Of a stretch of DNA of 64,000 bases, positions 34,729 through 43,713 are shown piece after piece (within the stretch, counting starts at the first letter, position 1; the number at the start of each line of letters is the position of its first letter). This DNA comes from Paracoccaceae bacterium (GTDB taxonomy: Bacteria > Pseudomonadota > Alphaproteobacteria > Rhodobacterales > Rhodobacteraceae): positions 1 to 64,000 of the forward strand of contig JAHYIZ010000004.1 of assembly GCA_019429405.1 (NCBI GenBank). Direction: 5' to 3'. A program made the translations under genes and the position numbers. The notes beneath the pieces were generated by a model. The model did not search any database, was not told the origin of the DNA, and saw only the letters and a list, made by a program, of their open reading frames with translations.

Positions 34729-35718
34729 TCAGTTGACCGGGCAGGTGTTGTCGCTCATGTAGTCGTGCACGACGATCTCGCCCGAGATGATCTTGGCGGC
34801 GGCGGCTTCGACCGCGGCCAGCATGTCGGCGGAGACGAGTGCGGCGTTGTTTTCGTCCATCGCGAAGCCAACGCCACCGGCGGCAAGGTCCATCACGTTG
34901 ATGCCGGTTTCCAGATCGGCGCCTGACATGAAGGCGTCATAGACCGCGTTATCGACGCGCTTGAGCATGGATGTCAGCACCTTGCCCGGTTGCAGGTGGT
35001 TCTGGTTGCTGTCCACGCCGATCGACAGGATGCCCGCATCGGCTGCCGCTTGCAGCACGCCGATACCGGTGCCGCCCGCCGCCGCATAGATCACGTCCGC
35101 GCCCTGGCTGGCCTGCGAGTTGGCCAGCTCGGCGCCTTTGACCGGGTCATTCCACGCGGTGGGCGTGGTGCCGGTCATGTTCTGGATGACCTTGGCTGCC
35201 GGGTTGGCCGCAACCACACCCTGCGCATAGCCGCAGCCGAATTTGCGGATCAGCGGAATGTCCATGCCACCGATGAACCCGACTGTGCCCGACTTCGATG
35301 CCATCGCAGCCATCACGCCGACGAGGTAGGACCCCTGTTCCTCGGTGAACACCACCGAGCGCACGTTGGGCTGGTCAACCACCATGTCGATAATGGCAAA
35401 CTTGGTGTTCGGGTAATCGGGAGCCACCGCGTTGAGCACGTCGCCGAAGGCAAAACCGGTCATCACGACCGGGTTGGCGCCGGTTTCGGCCAGCCGACGA
35501 AGCGCCTGTTCGCGCTGCGCTTCGGACTGCATCTCAAGTTCCTTGTAGCTGCCGCCGGTCTCGGCTTTCCAGCGCTCGGCCCCGCCAAAGGCCGCCTCGT
35601 TGAAGGATTTGTCAAATTTGCCGCCAAGATCGTAGATCAGTGCCGGCTCGGCCGTGGCAGCGCCTGCACAAAGCGCCAGCGTGGCTGCCGCGCCAAGGAA
35701 CTGTTTCATGAGTGTCAT
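34729..35718 (-). CDS. BMP family nucleoside-binding periplasmic protein
   Basis: A 329-residue exported substrate-binding protein of the BMP family. The signal peptide ends near GAATA (residue 23); there is no lipobox, so it is probably soluble in the periplasm. The conserved regions are YDLGGKFDKSFNEAAFGGAE, EEQGSYLVGVMAAMASK and IYAAAGGTGIGVLQAA. It is first in an operon with ATPase, two permeases and purine nucleoside phosphorylase, which points to purine nucleosides as ligands. Ribosome site GGGAG lies before ATG 35718. A possible promoter sits at 35796-35824. Confidence 0.92.
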   Translation of the reverse strand: MTLMKQFLGAAATLALCAGAATAEPALIYDLGGKFDKSFNEAAFGGAERWKAETGGSYKELEMQSEAQREQALRRLAETGANPVVMTGFAFGDVLNAVAPDYPNTKFAIIDMVVDQPNVRSVVFTEEQGSYLVGVMAAMASKSGTVGFIGGMDIPLIRKFGCGYAQGVVAANPAAKVIQNMTGTTPTAWNDPVKGAELANSQASQGADVIYAAAGGTGIGVLQAAADAGILSIGVDSNQNHLQPGKVLTSMLKRVDNAVYDAFMSGADLETGINVMDLAAGGVGFAMDENNAALVSADMLAAVEAAAAKIISGEIVVHDYMSDNTCPVN

Positions 35719-35795
35719 TGGTGTCTCCCGGTCTGTTGCGCGCCGCCCGCTTGGGAGGACGCCTGTTGGCGGGCGAAATGCCCGCAGACCAGATG

Positions 35796-35824
35796 ATTAG
35801 GGCGAGTTGCGGCGGGGCGGTCAA
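35796..35824 (-). promoter_or_regulatory. Putative sigma-70-type promoter of the nucleoside-transport operon
   Basis: On the reverse strand a -35 TTGACC (35819-35824) is followed after 17 bases by a -10 CCTAAT (35796-35801), about 80 bases before the BMP start. A small hairpin (GCGGGC with GCCCGC, 35769-35785) lies in the predicted leader. The match is moderate; no activator site is evident. Confidence 0.42.
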
Positions 35825-35849
35825 TAGCAAACTCGCGCCGCGCTGCGGC

Positions 35850-36269
35850 TCAGGGGGTGGCAAACGCGCGCGCCAGCACCAGCGCATCATCCGTGCCGCT
35901 GCCGGGCAGCTGGTAGTAGCCGCGCCTGCGCCCCGCCTCGCGCCAACCCGCGGCGGCATAGAGCGCGCGGGCGGGGGCATTTGCAGCGGCGACTTCCAGA
36001 TAGGCCACCCCGGCGCCCTCGGCCTGCGCCGCCGCTTCGAATGCCGCCAGAAGCGCGCGCCCCAGCCCCTGGCGCCGCAGCGCGGGGGCGACCGCAAGTG
36101 TCAGCAGTTCGGCTTCGCCCGCCGCCGCCCGCCCCAGCACAAAGCCGCGCGAATCGCCCAAGAGGAAGACACCGGGCAACACCAGCAGGCTGGCGAACTC
36201 CGCTGCGCTCCACGGTCGGGGAGTGGTAAAACATGCCGCGTGCAGAGCCGCCAAGGCTGCGGGTGTCAT
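35850..36269 (-). CDS. rimI: Ribosomal-protein-alanine N-acetyltransferase-like (GNAT)
   Basis: A 139-residue GNAT acetyltransferase with the acetyl-CoA motif RRQGLGRALLAAFEAAA and the ANAPARALYAAAGWREAGRR motif B. RimI acetylates the N-terminus of ribosomal protein S18, and alphaproteobacteria usually encode it right after tsaB, as here (ATGA overlap). It is last in the nfuA-tsaB-rimI series. It is a little shorter than the E. coli enzyme (148 residues). Confidence 0.88.
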   Translation of the reverse strand: MTPAALAALHAACFTTPRPWSAAEFASLLVLPGVFLLGDSRGFVLGRAAAGEAELLTLAVAPALRRQGLGRALLAAFEAAAQAEGAGVAYLEVAAANAPARALYAAAGWREAGRRRGYYQLPGSGTDDALVLARAFATP

Positions 36270-36910
36270 GCCAGAATCACCGGGAGCGGCTCGCTGGGCA
36301 GTGCGGCATCGGCACCGCGCAGATAGAGCGGCGCCGGTCGCGGCTGCGGCGTATCGCGCCGCGCCGCAGCAATGCGCGCGATTGCCTCGGGCAGCGGCAT
36401 CGCGGCCGTCAGTACTCGCGCGCCCGGAACGAGTGCCGCCAGTGCCAAAGCGCCCGATCCGGTCAGCGCACCGGCGCCGCGTGCCGCCAGCGCAGCCAGC
36501 GTGGTCAGCATCGCAGCCCCGTCAGGCCCGAAATCCTGCGCGTAAACCTCGGCGCGCCTTGCATCCATCACCACCCGCAAGGGCCTTGGCAGCCCCAGCG
36601 CCGCCGCCTCAAGCGCGCTTACCCCCAGCGCTGGCACCCCCAGCGAAAGCGCCAGCCCGCGCGCCGCCGCTACTGATATGCGCACGCCGGTAAAGTTGCC
36701 CGGCCCCACGCCGACGCCGATGGCCGCAAGGTCGCGCCAGACCGCGCCATGGCGCGCCAGCATCTCTTGCAGCATCGGCATCAGGCGCTCGGCCTGCCCC
36801 TTGGCCATGTCTTCAACGCGGCATTCCAGCACCGTGTCGCCGTGCAGCAAAGCGGCCGCGCAATGCGCGGCCGATGTGTCGAATGCCAGTATCAGCGGCT
36901 CAGAGCGCAA
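36266..36910 (-). CDS. tsaB: tRNA threonylcarbamoyladenosine biosynthesis protein TsaB
   Basis: A 214-residue ASKHA-fold protein that, with TsaD and TsaE, transfers the threonylcarbamoyl group to A37 of ANN-decoding tRNAs. The N-terminal LILAFDTSAAHCAAALL and GVGVGPGNFTGVRISVAAARGLA motifs are diagnostic. It overlaps the nfuA-like gene by 11 bases upstream and rimI downstream, the common alphaproteobacterial arrangement. Confidence 0.94.
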   Translation of the reverse strand: MRSEPLILAFDTSAAHCAAALLHGDTVLECRVEDMAKGQAERLMPMLQEMLARHGAVWRDLAAIGVGVGPGNFTGVRISVAAARGLALSLGVPALGVSALEAAALGLPRPLRVVMDARRAEVYAQDFGPDGAAMLTTLAALAARGAGALTGSGALALAALVPGARVLTAAMPLPEAIARIAAARRDTPQPRPAPLYLRGADAALPSEPLPVILA

Positions 36911-37463
36911 CGGGGCGCACCTCGCTCACCTCCGGAATGTAATGGCGCAGCAGGTTCTCGATGCCCATCTTCAGCGTCATCGTGCTCGACGGGCAGCCCG
37001 CGCAGGCGCCTTGCATGTGCAGGTAGACCACGCCCCGCTCAAAGCCATGAAACGTGATGTCGCCGCCATCCTGCGCCACCGCCGGGCGCACCCGCGTATC
37101 GAGTAATTCCTTGATCTGCGCCACGATCGCGCCATCGGGGCCGTCATGCCCCGCGTGGCCACCCGCCGCGCGCACCGCCCCTTCCATCACCGGCGCGCCC
37201 GATTGGAAATGCTCCATGATGGCGCCCAGAATGGCAGGTTTCACATGGTCCCACAGCACTTCATCGGTCTTGGTGACGGTGATGAAATCCGAGCCCAGAA
37301 ATACCCCCGCCACCCCGGCTTGCGCAAAGATGCGCCGGGCGAGCGGGGATGCTTCGGCGGCGGCTGCGGCGGGGAAATCGGCGGTGCCGGTTTCTAGCAC
37401 GGTCATGCCGGGCAGAAACTTCAGCGTTGCCGGGTTTGGGGTCGTCTCGGTCTGAATGAACAT
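36900..37463 (-). CDS. NfuA-type iron-sulfur carrier
   Basis: A 187-residue protein with an N-terminal Nfu_N domain (TETTPNPATLKFLPG, AQAGVAGVFLGSDFITVTK) and a C-terminal NifU-like domain containing the cluster-binding pair CAGC in HMQGACAGCPSSTMTLK. It accepts or delivers [4Fe-4S] clusters. The ATG at 37463 (MFIQTE) has GGAG six bases upstream, whereas the ATG at 37469 would lie directly on the ribosome site, so I choose the former. It begins the run with tsaB and rimI. Confidence 0.93.
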   Translation of the reverse strand: MFIQTETTPNPATLKFLPGMTVLETGTADFPAAAAAEASPLARRIFAQAGVAGVFLGSDFITVTKTDEVLWDHVKPAILGAIMEHFQSGAPVMEGAVRAAGGHAGHDGPDGAIVAQIKELLDTRVRPAVAQDGGDITFHGFERGVVYLHMQGACAGCPSSTMTLKMGIENLLRHYIPEVSEVRPVAL

Positions 37464-37585
37464 GCGCATCTCCGGGGTTCAGCCCACCATATGCGCTTCC
37501 CAAGTGTTTTCGTCAAGTTTGCGCCCCGTCAATTCCTGCAGCGCTGCACCTGCAAAATGCGCCCCCCTTGGCCGCGCCGTTCGGG

Positions 37586-38041
37586 TCAGGTGATTTCCTC
37601 AAGCCGCTCTCTTGCCAAATCGCCCGGCACAATGGTCAGCGGGCAGGGTAGGCTTGCCGCGTTGCGCGACAAATGGGTGACCAGCGGCCCCGGCCCCGCC
37701 TTGTCGGCCCCCGCGCCCAGCACCAGCACCCCGATCTGCGGGTCTTCGCGGATTGCGGCGAGGATCTCGGCGGCGGGTTCGCCTTCGCGGATGATCAGCT
37801 CGGGCATGATGCCCTGCTTGTCGCGCATCCATTTGGCGAAAACCTCGAAATGCGCCTCAATGCGCTCGCGCGCCTCATCGCGCATGATCTCGGCAACGCC
37901 GATCCAGTGCTGGTATTCCTCGGGCGGAATCACCGACAGAATCGTCACCCCCGCGCCGGTGCGCGCCGCGCGAAGCGCTGCAAAGCGCATCGCGTTCAAA
38001 CACTCGCGGGTGTCATCAAGCACCACCAGAAACTTGCGCAT
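37586..38041 (-). CDS. Universal stress protein
   Basis: A 151-residue UspA-domain protein (MRKFLVVLDDTRECLNAMR, then VLVLGAGADKAGPGPLVTHL, which replaces the usual G-2x-G-9x-G-S/T ATP loop). The final region resembles the family, with a degenerate nucleotide-binding loop, so ATP binding is uncertain. It lies alone between nfuA and the aminotransferase gene and has no clear pathway link. Confidence 0.86.
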   Translation of the reverse strand: MRKFLVVLDDTRECLNAMRFAALRAARTGAGVTILSVIPPEEYQHWIGVAEIMRDEARERIEAHFEVFAKWMRDKQGIMPELIIREGEPAAEILAAIREDPQIGVLVLGAGADKAGPGPLVTHLSRNAASLPCPLTIVPGDLARERLEEIT

Positions 38042-38110
38042 CAGGCCCCCCTCAGGTCGGCGCGATCATGGCCAGATCAACCGTATTTGGCAACCGTGCC
38101 AGCCACCAAA

Positions 38111-38974
38111 TCATGCCGCCGAATGCGCGAAGTCCCAGTAAAGCGCGCGCGCCCGTTTCGTGACCGGCCCGTGCTCGTAGCTCACCTCGTCAAACGCCCG
38201 CACCGGCGTGACCTTGGCAAAGTTGCCCGACAGGAACACTTCGTCGGCGGCGCGGAAATCTTCAATCGTCAGCACCGCCTCGCGCACTTCGATGCCATCA
38301 GCGCGCAGGTTGGCGATGTGGCGCGCCCGCGTGATGCCGGAAAGGAAGGTGCCGTTGGCAATCGGCGTAAAGACCACGCCATCGCGCACCATGAACACAT
38401 TGGCGGTGGCGGTTTCGGCCACATTGCCCATCGCGTCGCACACCAGCGCATTGCCAAAGCCCTTGCGCTGCGCCTCAACCAGCATGCGCGCGTTGTTGGG
38501 GTAAAGGCAGCCCGCCTTGGCGTTGCACACGTTGTCGGCCAGCACCGGGCGGCGGAACTGGGTGGTGGTCAGCGTCGTGGTGGCCTCGGGCGCCGGCATC
38601 GGCACCTGCTCAAGGCAGAGCGCAAAGCCCGTGACCCCCTCCATCGGCGCCACGCCAAGGTCAGAGCCGTGAATCGCCCAATACATCGGCCGCACATAGA
38701 CCGCAGCACCCTCGGCGTAGCGCGCCAGCCCCTCGCGTGCCATCGCCACCATTTCGGCGGTCTCGACCGTGGGCGTGATCATCAGCGCCACGGCCGAGCG
38801 GTTGACGCGGGCGCAATGCGCCTCAAGGTCGGGGGCGACGCCCTCGAAGTAACGCGCCCCGTCGAACACGGACGACCCTTGCCAGATGCCATGATCGGCG
38901 GCGCGCATCACCGCTACGTCGCCCTCGTGCCAGCGCCCGTCGAACCAGGTGCGGATATGCGTTCCGAATGCCAT
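38111..38974 (-). CDS. ilvE: Branched-chain amino acid aminotransferase
   Basis: A 287-residue fold-type IV PLP enzyme catalysing the last step of branched-chain amino acid synthesis. The PLP lysine is Lys153 in NAKAGCLYPN; other motifs are DHGIWQGSSVFDGARYF near the start and TATANVFMVRDGVVFTP with NGTFLSGITR. A D-amino acid aminotransferase or ADC lyase of the same fold is less likely because of the RPMYWA and VCNAK segments. It is transcribed with the downstream epimerase-like genes only if unusually far apart, so it is probably independent. Confidence 0.88.
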   Translation of the reverse strand: MAFGTHIRTWFDGRWHEGDVAVMRAADHGIWQGSSVFDGARYFEGVAPDLEAHCARVNRSAVALMITPTVETAEMVAMAREGLARYAEGAAVYVRPMYWAIHGSDLGVAPMEGVTGFALCLEQVPMPAPEATTTLTTTQFRRPVLADNVCNAKAGCLYPNNARMLVEAQRKGFGNALVCDAMGNVAETATANVFMVRDGVVFTPIANGTFLSGITRARHIANLRADGIEVREAVLTIEDFRAADEVFLSGNFAKVTPVRAFDEVSYEHGPVTKRARALYWDFAHSAA

Positions 38975-39071
38975 CAGCGGCTCTCCCTCTCTTGCGGCGT
39001 GGACTTAATCACTTTGCGGCGGCGTGGTCCAGCGGGCACCCCTTCGGCGCCAGCGCGCGTCGGGGAAGAGC

Positions 39072-39812
39072 TCAGATCTTGAGCTTCTTGAAGATCGGCT
39101 CGGGCACCATGCGGATGATCAGCATGATCCAGCGCCAGAAGGACGGCGCGTAGATCACGTTGCGCCTTTTGCGCGCGGCTTTCAGTATGGCGCGGGCGAC
39201 CGCCTCGGGCGGGGCCACCAGAAACATGCCGGGCAGGCCCCATGTCATCGCGGTATCGACAAAGCCGGGCTTGACCGTGACCACATGCGCCCCCGCCCGC
39301 GCCAGCCGGTTGCCCAGGCCTGAAAGATAGGTGTGAAACGCCGCCTTGGATGCGCCATAGGCGTAATTGCCCAGCCGTCCCCGGTCGCCCGCCACCGAGC
39401 CTACACCGACAATGGTGCCACCGCCGCGCGCCTCAAGCATCGGCGCCAGAAGATGCAGAAACTCGGCGGGACCGGTGAAGTTGTCGGCCAGCATGCCGCC
39501 GATCAGCGCCGGGTTGGTGTCGATCTCGGCTTGGGGCGGCATCGATCCGGTGAAAACGGCGGCGTTCAGCTCGCCCTCTTCGCCGCTCGCACGCGCCAGA
39601 AGCGGCGCGAAGGTGGCGGGGTCGCGTGCGTCAAAAGCCACCGCCTCGGCCATGCGCGCGCCGCGCAGGCGGCAGTCGGCAGCGATCAGCGCCAGCTCGT
39701 TCGTGTCACGGCCCGCCAGCAACAAGCCCGCGCCCTGCGCGGCCAGCGCCCGCGCGGTAGCGCGCGCCATGGCAGAGGTGGCACCAAGAATGATCCATGT
39801 CGTATCCATCAT
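39072..39812 (-). CDS. DprE2-like short-chain dehydrogenase (polyprenyl-pentose epimerase partner)
   Basis: A 246-residue SDR (WIILGATSAMARATARAL; Tyr/Lys in GNYAYGASKAAFHTYLSGL) that resembles DprE2, the NADH-dependent reductase completing epimerisation of decaprenylphosphoryl-ribose to -arabinose. Its start codon overlaps the stop of the oxidase gene upstream (39809-39812), and a flippase-like gene precedes that, giving a three-gene operon. The polyprenyl sugar substrate is inferred from pairing with a DprE1-like oxidase and not from the SDR itself. Confidence 0.8.
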   Translation of the reverse strand: MMDTTWIILGATSAMARATARALAAQGAGLLLAGRDTNELALIAADCRLRGARMAEAVAFDARDPATFAPLLARASGEEGELNAAVFTGSMPPQAEIDTNPALIGGMLADNFTGPAEFLHLLAPMLEARGGGTIVGVGSVAGDRGRLGNYAYGASKAAFHTYLSGLGNRLARAGAHVVTVKPGFVDTAMTWGLPGMFLVAPPEAVARAILKAARKRRNVIYAPSFWRWIMLIIRMVPEPIFKKLKI

Positions 39813-41107
39813 GCCGCACTCCTCAGCCCAAGCCTGCGCACCAGGTCGGTGATCAGGTTCCCGTCGGGATCAGCCTTGCGCACCTCGTCGCGCCATTCGG
39901 ACAATTCGGGGTACATGGCGCGCATGGCGGTACCTTCGGCGAGGCTGTCCTTGGCGAAATAGAGCCGCCCCCCCGCCTCGACCGCACGCCCCGCAAGCCG
40001 CCGGATCAGCGCGCGCGCCGCGTCGCGGTTGGGAAAGTCGATGGCAAGCGTGTAGCCCTCCATCGGAAAGCTCATGTACCCGGCGCGCCCCGGCCCCATG
40101 CGTTTGAGCACCGCCAGCGGCGAGCACAGGCCCGAGCCCGCAATTTCCTCCAGCATCTCGCGCAACGCTGGCGCCGATGCCAGCGGCACCACGCATTGAA
40201 ATTGATGAAACCCGCGTCGCCCGTAGAGCCGGTTCCATTCAAGGATCTTGTCGAGCGGAAAGAAGAAGGCGCCGACCGGCTTTACGCTGGTGCGCCCGCG
40301 CGCCGGAACCCGGCGGTAATAGACCTCGTTGAAGGCCCGCACGATGGGCGCCGACAGCGCGAAATGCGGCGCGTTCATCGGCACCGTGGCAACCGGGATG
40401 TGGTCTTTCACCAGCCCCGTGCTCGATTCTGCCTCTTCGACAATGCCCCGGCCGAGGGCTTCGCCCTTCGCGGTGCCGTCGATCCAGCCAACGGTGTAGG
40501 TCGCGGTGGAATTGTCGAGCATCGCAAGGTGTTCGTCCCAGTTTTCGGCCCGCCGCTCGGTCACCATCATCGCGGCGCCCTTGCAGGGCACCATTTGCAG
40601 GCTGGCCGATACGATCACCCCGGTCTGGCCAAGGCCCCCGGCGGTGGCACGAAACAAGGGGGTGCCTGCAGCGACCTCGACCAGTTCACCCCGCATGAGC
40701 AAGGTCAGCCGCGTGACATGCTGGGCAAAACTGCCGGCATTGTGGTGGTTCTTGCCGTGCACATCCTGCGCGATGCAGCCGCCGATGGTGGCAAAGCCGG
40801 TGCCCGGCATCACGGCGGGCAACCAGCCCATGGGCGCAAACAGCGCTGCCAGATCGCCGATGCGCACCCCGGCCTCGGCTTCCAGCAGGCCGGTGGCGGG
40901 GTCGAACGCGATCAGCCGGTCAAGCCGCGTCATGTCGATGGCCCGGCCACCGCCGTTGGTGACCGCATCGCCATAGCTGCGGCGCAGGCCAAAGGCGGGG
41001 GCAGGGGGAAGTGCCAAAAGGTCGCCCCGCCGCTCTGGCCGGGCCAGCTCGCCTGTAACCTTCAAGGCCCGGCCCCAGCCAGAATATTCGAGCGTCTTCC
41101 AGATCAT
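39809..41107 (-). CDS. DprE1-like FAD-binding oxidase
   Basis: A 432-residue FAD oxidase of the VAO/BBE superfamily, similar to decaprenylphosphoryl-beta-D-ribose 2'-oxidase (DprE1). The FAD-binding segment includes LEAEAGVRIGDLAALFAP, MPGTGFATIGGCIAQDVHGK and the NHHNAGSFAQHVTRL stretch. I start at the ATG at 41107 (MIWKTLEY), since the longer frame from 41176 adds 23 unlikely residues. It overlaps the flippase-like gene by 4 bases and the DprE2-like gene by 3-4 bases. It lacks an obvious signal peptide, so it acts in the cytoplasm or at the membrane surface. Confidence 0.83.
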   Translation of the reverse strand: MIWKTLEYSGWGRALKVTGELARPERRGDLLALPPAPAFGLRRSYGDAVTNGGGRAIDMTRLDRLIAFDPATGLLEAEAGVRIGDLAALFAPMGWLPAVMPGTGFATIGGCIAQDVHGKNHHNAGSFAQHVTRLTLLMRGELVEVAAGTPLFRATAGGLGQTGVIVSASLQMVPCKGAAMMVTERRAENWDEHLAMLDNSTATYTVGWIDGTAKGEALGRGIVEEAESSTGLVKDHIPVATVPMNAPHFALSAPIVRAFNEVYYRRVPARGRTSVKPVGAFFFPLDKILEWNRLYGRRGFHQFQCVVPLASAPALREMLEEIAGSGLCSPLAVLKRMGPGRAGYMSFPMEGYTLAIDFPNRDAARALIRRLAGRAVEAGGRLYFAKDSLAEGTAMRAMYPELSEWRDEVRKADPDGNLITDLVRRLGLRSAA

Positions 41108-42096
41108 GTCTTGCCCCTTAACGAAATGCGTTCGGCCAACGGAAAGACTGCAAGCCCGATGGCAATGGCGAACCACAGTGTTGTTACCCGGATCACGGCG
41201 GTGGCGGCAAGCGCCACCTCCATCGGCACCCCGTCAAGCGCCAGCAGTGCCACCATCGCCGCCTCGGCGCCGCCAAGCCCCCCCGGTGCCCCGGTCAGGC
41301 CCCCGGCGAGCGAGGCGAACAGAAAGATCGCCAGCGCCTTCCAAAGCCCCACATCGGCGCCCATCCAGCCCAACAGCAGGTGGAAGGCATAGCCTTCGGC
41401 GCCCCAGCCGATGAGGCCAAGGCCAAGTGCTGCCAGCATGGTGGGGGTGTGGCTGAACCGCGCAAGGCTGCGCGCGGCGGCGCGGCCGCGGGCAAAGCCG
41501 CGCGCGAAACGCCCGGTGGCGCGGTGTGCCAGCGTCAGTGCGCCCGCCAGCAGGCGCGGCCGGGTCACGATCACTCCGGCGCCAAACGCCAGCACCACCA
41601 CCGGAAATGCCCCCGTGATGCCCTTGGCCGCAAGCGATACCGAAACGCCCAGCAACAGGGCCATCGCCAGCAGGTCATAGGCGCGGTCCATCAGCACCAA
41701 CGGTGCGGACCGCGCAAACGGCCAGCCCGCCTCGCGCCCGATCCAGCGCATTCGCACCAATTCACCCACCCGCCCCGGTGTCACGCTCATCGCAAAACCG
41801 CCGAGGAAGTGGCGCAGACTGGCCGCTAGGCCCAAAGGCAGGCCAAGGCGGCGCGCGAACAGGTGCCAGCGCAGGCCGCGCAACAGGTAATTGGCCGTCG
41901 ACAGCGCCAGCAGCGCGGCCATTTGCAAAGCCGTCAGTCTGGCAATCTGCGCCCATGTCTCGCGCCAGCCGGTGGCGGTGGCAAGCCCCGCAAGGCCAAA
42001 GGCGACCAGCGCCAGAAGCCCGACCAAAAGCGCGCGGTCACGCCAGCGGCGGCGTGCGGTGGGTGGGGGGGCCAAGGGGGCGCTGCGCATGGTCAT
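41104..42096 (-). CDS. Flippase-like integral membrane protein (LPG-synthase TM family)
   Basis: About 330 residues with seven or more helices, ending GLAVFPLAERISLRGKT; it matches the lysylphosphatidylglycerol synthase transmembrane family (UPF0104), which includes flippase-like proteins. With the downstream DprE1/DprE2-like pair it could move a polyprenyl-phosphate pentose across the membrane. I start at 42096 (MTMRSAPLAPPP); an ATG at 42090 is equally possible, and the longer frame from 42210 is not supported. The final ATG/stop overlap with the oxidase gene shows coupling. Confidence 0.78.
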   Translation of the reverse strand: MTMRSAPLAPPPTARRRWRDRALLVGLLALVAFGLAGLATATGWRETWAQIARLTALQMAALLALSTANYLLRGLRWHLFARRLGLPLGLAASLRHFLGGFAMSVTPGRVGELVRMRWIGREAGWPFARSAPLVLMDRAYDLLAMALLLGVSVSLAAKGITGAFPVVVLAFGAGVIVTRPRLLAGALTLAHRATGRFARGFARGRAAARSLARFSHTPTMLAALGLGLIGWGAEGYAFHLLLGWMGADVGLWKALAIFLFASLAGGLTGAPGGLGGAEAAMVALLALDGVPMEVALAATAVIRVTTLWFAIAIGLAVFPLAERISLRGKT

Positions 42097-42219
42097 TACC
42101 GCGCGTTTAGCGACGGATTGGGGCAAGAATATGAAGCTGTTTCCAAAATGAAAACAGTGAAAACGCGCGCCATCGAAAAGGGCGGCCCCGGCACGCCGCT
42201 TCCATTCCAATTGCCGCGC

Positions 42220-42849
42220 TCAGTCGACCAGCGTTGCTTCGGTTGCGGCACGCAGTTCGGCCTCGGTCACGCCATCGGCCAGTTCGACAATCTTCAGCCC
42301 ACCCGGCACCACGTCGAGCACCCCGAGGTTGGTGATGATGCGGTGCACGCAGGCCTTGCCGGTCAGCGGCAGGGTGCATTCATGCAGCACCTTCGAGTCG
42401 CCGTGCTTGTTGGTGTGGTCCATCACCACCACAACGCGCTTGACGCCCGCGACCAGATCCATCGCGCCGCCCATGCCCTTTACGAGCTTGCCGGGGATCA
42501 TCCAGTTTGCAAGATCGCCGTTTTCGCTCACTTCCATAGCGCCCAGAATTGCCATGGCAATCTTGCCGCCACGGATCATGGCAAAACTTTGCGCAGAATC
42601 GAAATAGGCCGAATGCGGCAATTCGCTGATGGTTTGCTTGCCAGCGTTGATCAGGTCGGCATCTTCCTCGCCCGCCAGGGGGAAAGGCCCGATGCCCAGC
42701 ATGCCGTTTTCCGATTGCAGGGTTACGGTCATGCCTTCTGGAATGTAGTTGGCCACCAGCGTCGGAATGCCGATGCCGAGGTTCACATACATCCCGTCTT
42801 GCAGTTCTTTTGCCGCCCGCGCGGCCAGTTGGTTGCGATCCCAGGGCAT
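42220..42849 (-). CDS. scoB: 3-oxoacid CoA-transferase subunit B
   Basis: A 209-residue beta subunit of a two-component CoA-transferase, of the SCOT/AtoA type. It contains the catalytic glutamate in [12 protein letters not shown] and a [19 protein letters not shown] segment. It is separated from subunit A by one base. The complex activates acetoacetate or another 3-oxoacid with succinyl-CoA or acetyl-CoA; the exact pair cannot be told from sequence alone. Confidence 0.93.
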   Translation of the reverse strand: MPWDRNQLAARAAKELQDGMYVNLGIGIPTLVANYIPEGMTVTLQSENGMLGIGPFPLAGEEDADLINAGKQTISELPHSAYFDSAQSFAMIRGGKIAMAILGAMEVSENGDLANWMIPGKLVKGMGGAMDLVAGVKRVVVVMDHTNKHGDSKVLHECTLPLTGKACVHRIITNLGVLDVVPGGLKIVELADGVTEAELRAATEATLVD

Positions 42850-42850
42850 G

Positions 42851-43546
42851 TCAGGCGCTCCTTACCGTGCGTTGCTCGATGCGTTTCTCGTGCTGGCCCT
42901 GAATGATGCGGTGCACATAGATGCCGGGCAGGTGGATGCAGTCGGGGTTGAGGCTACCCACCGGCACGATCTCTTCGACCTCGGCCACGCAAACGCGGCC
43001 GCAGGTGGCGGCGGGCACGTTGAAGTTGCGCGCGGTCTTGCGGAAGATCAGGTTGCCGCTGGTGTCGGCCTTCCACGCTTTGACGATGGCAAGGTCGGTG
43101 ACAATGCCGGTTTCCAGAATATAGGTCTCGCCGCCGAAATCCTTGTGCTCCTTGCCCTCGGCAATCACGGTGCCAACGCCGGTCTTGGTGTAAAAGCCCG
43201 GAATGCCCGCGCCGCCCGCCCGCATCCGCTCGGCCAGCGTGCCTTGCGGGTTGAACTCCAGCTCCAGCTCGCCGCTTAGGAACTGGCGCATGAATTCGGC
43301 ATTTTCACCCACATAGGACGACTGCATCTTTTTGATCTGCTTGGTGGCAAGCAGCACCCCAAGCCCGAAATCATCGACCCCGCAGTTGTTCGAGGCAATG
43401 GTGATGTCGCGTGTGCCCGCTTGCTTGATCGCGGCAATCAGCAATTCTGGAATGCCGCAGAGGCCGAAACCCCCGGCGGCAATCGACATGCCGTCATGTA
43501 ACAGCCCTTCGAGCGCCGCGCTGGCGCTGGCATAGACCTTCTTCAT
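42851..43546 (-). CDS. scoA: 3-oxoacid CoA-transferase subunit A
   Basis: A 231-residue alpha subunit, starting [19 protein letters not shown]. The [16 protein letters not shown] segment is family-typical. The ATG at 43546 has GGGGGAG upstream; the frame from 43846 adds 100 residues with no ribosome site. Together with scoB it forms an operon of its own, divergent from the phospholipase gene at 43714. Confidence 0.93.
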   Translation of the reverse strand: MKKVYASASAALEGLLHDGMSIAAGGFGLCGIPELLIAAIKQAGTRDITIASNNCGVDDFGLGVLLATKQIKKMQSSYVGENAEFMRQFLSGELELEFNPQGTLAERMRAGGAGIPGFYTKTGVGTVIAEGKEHKDFGGETYILETGIVTDLAIVKAWKADTSGNLIFRKTARNFNVPAATCGRVCVAEVEEIVPVGSLNPDCIHLPGIYVHRIIQGQHEKRIEQRTVRSA

Positions 43547-43713
43547 CGAATACTCCCCCCAAGACCCGGTCGGTGAAGTTGTGACGCCGGGCGAGCGCCC
43601 TGTCAATTGCCGCGGCGCGGCAATCGGGGCACCAAATGCCGCAAACCAACGCTGCGCGGGCTTGCACTTGCAGCGGGTCTGCGTGATCTTGCAGATCAAG
43701 AGGGGATGGTTCG

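Noticed and set aside
39797-41392. 531-residue frame opposite the DprE1-like gene
   Set aside because: Shadow frame; it spans parts of three genes on the other strand.
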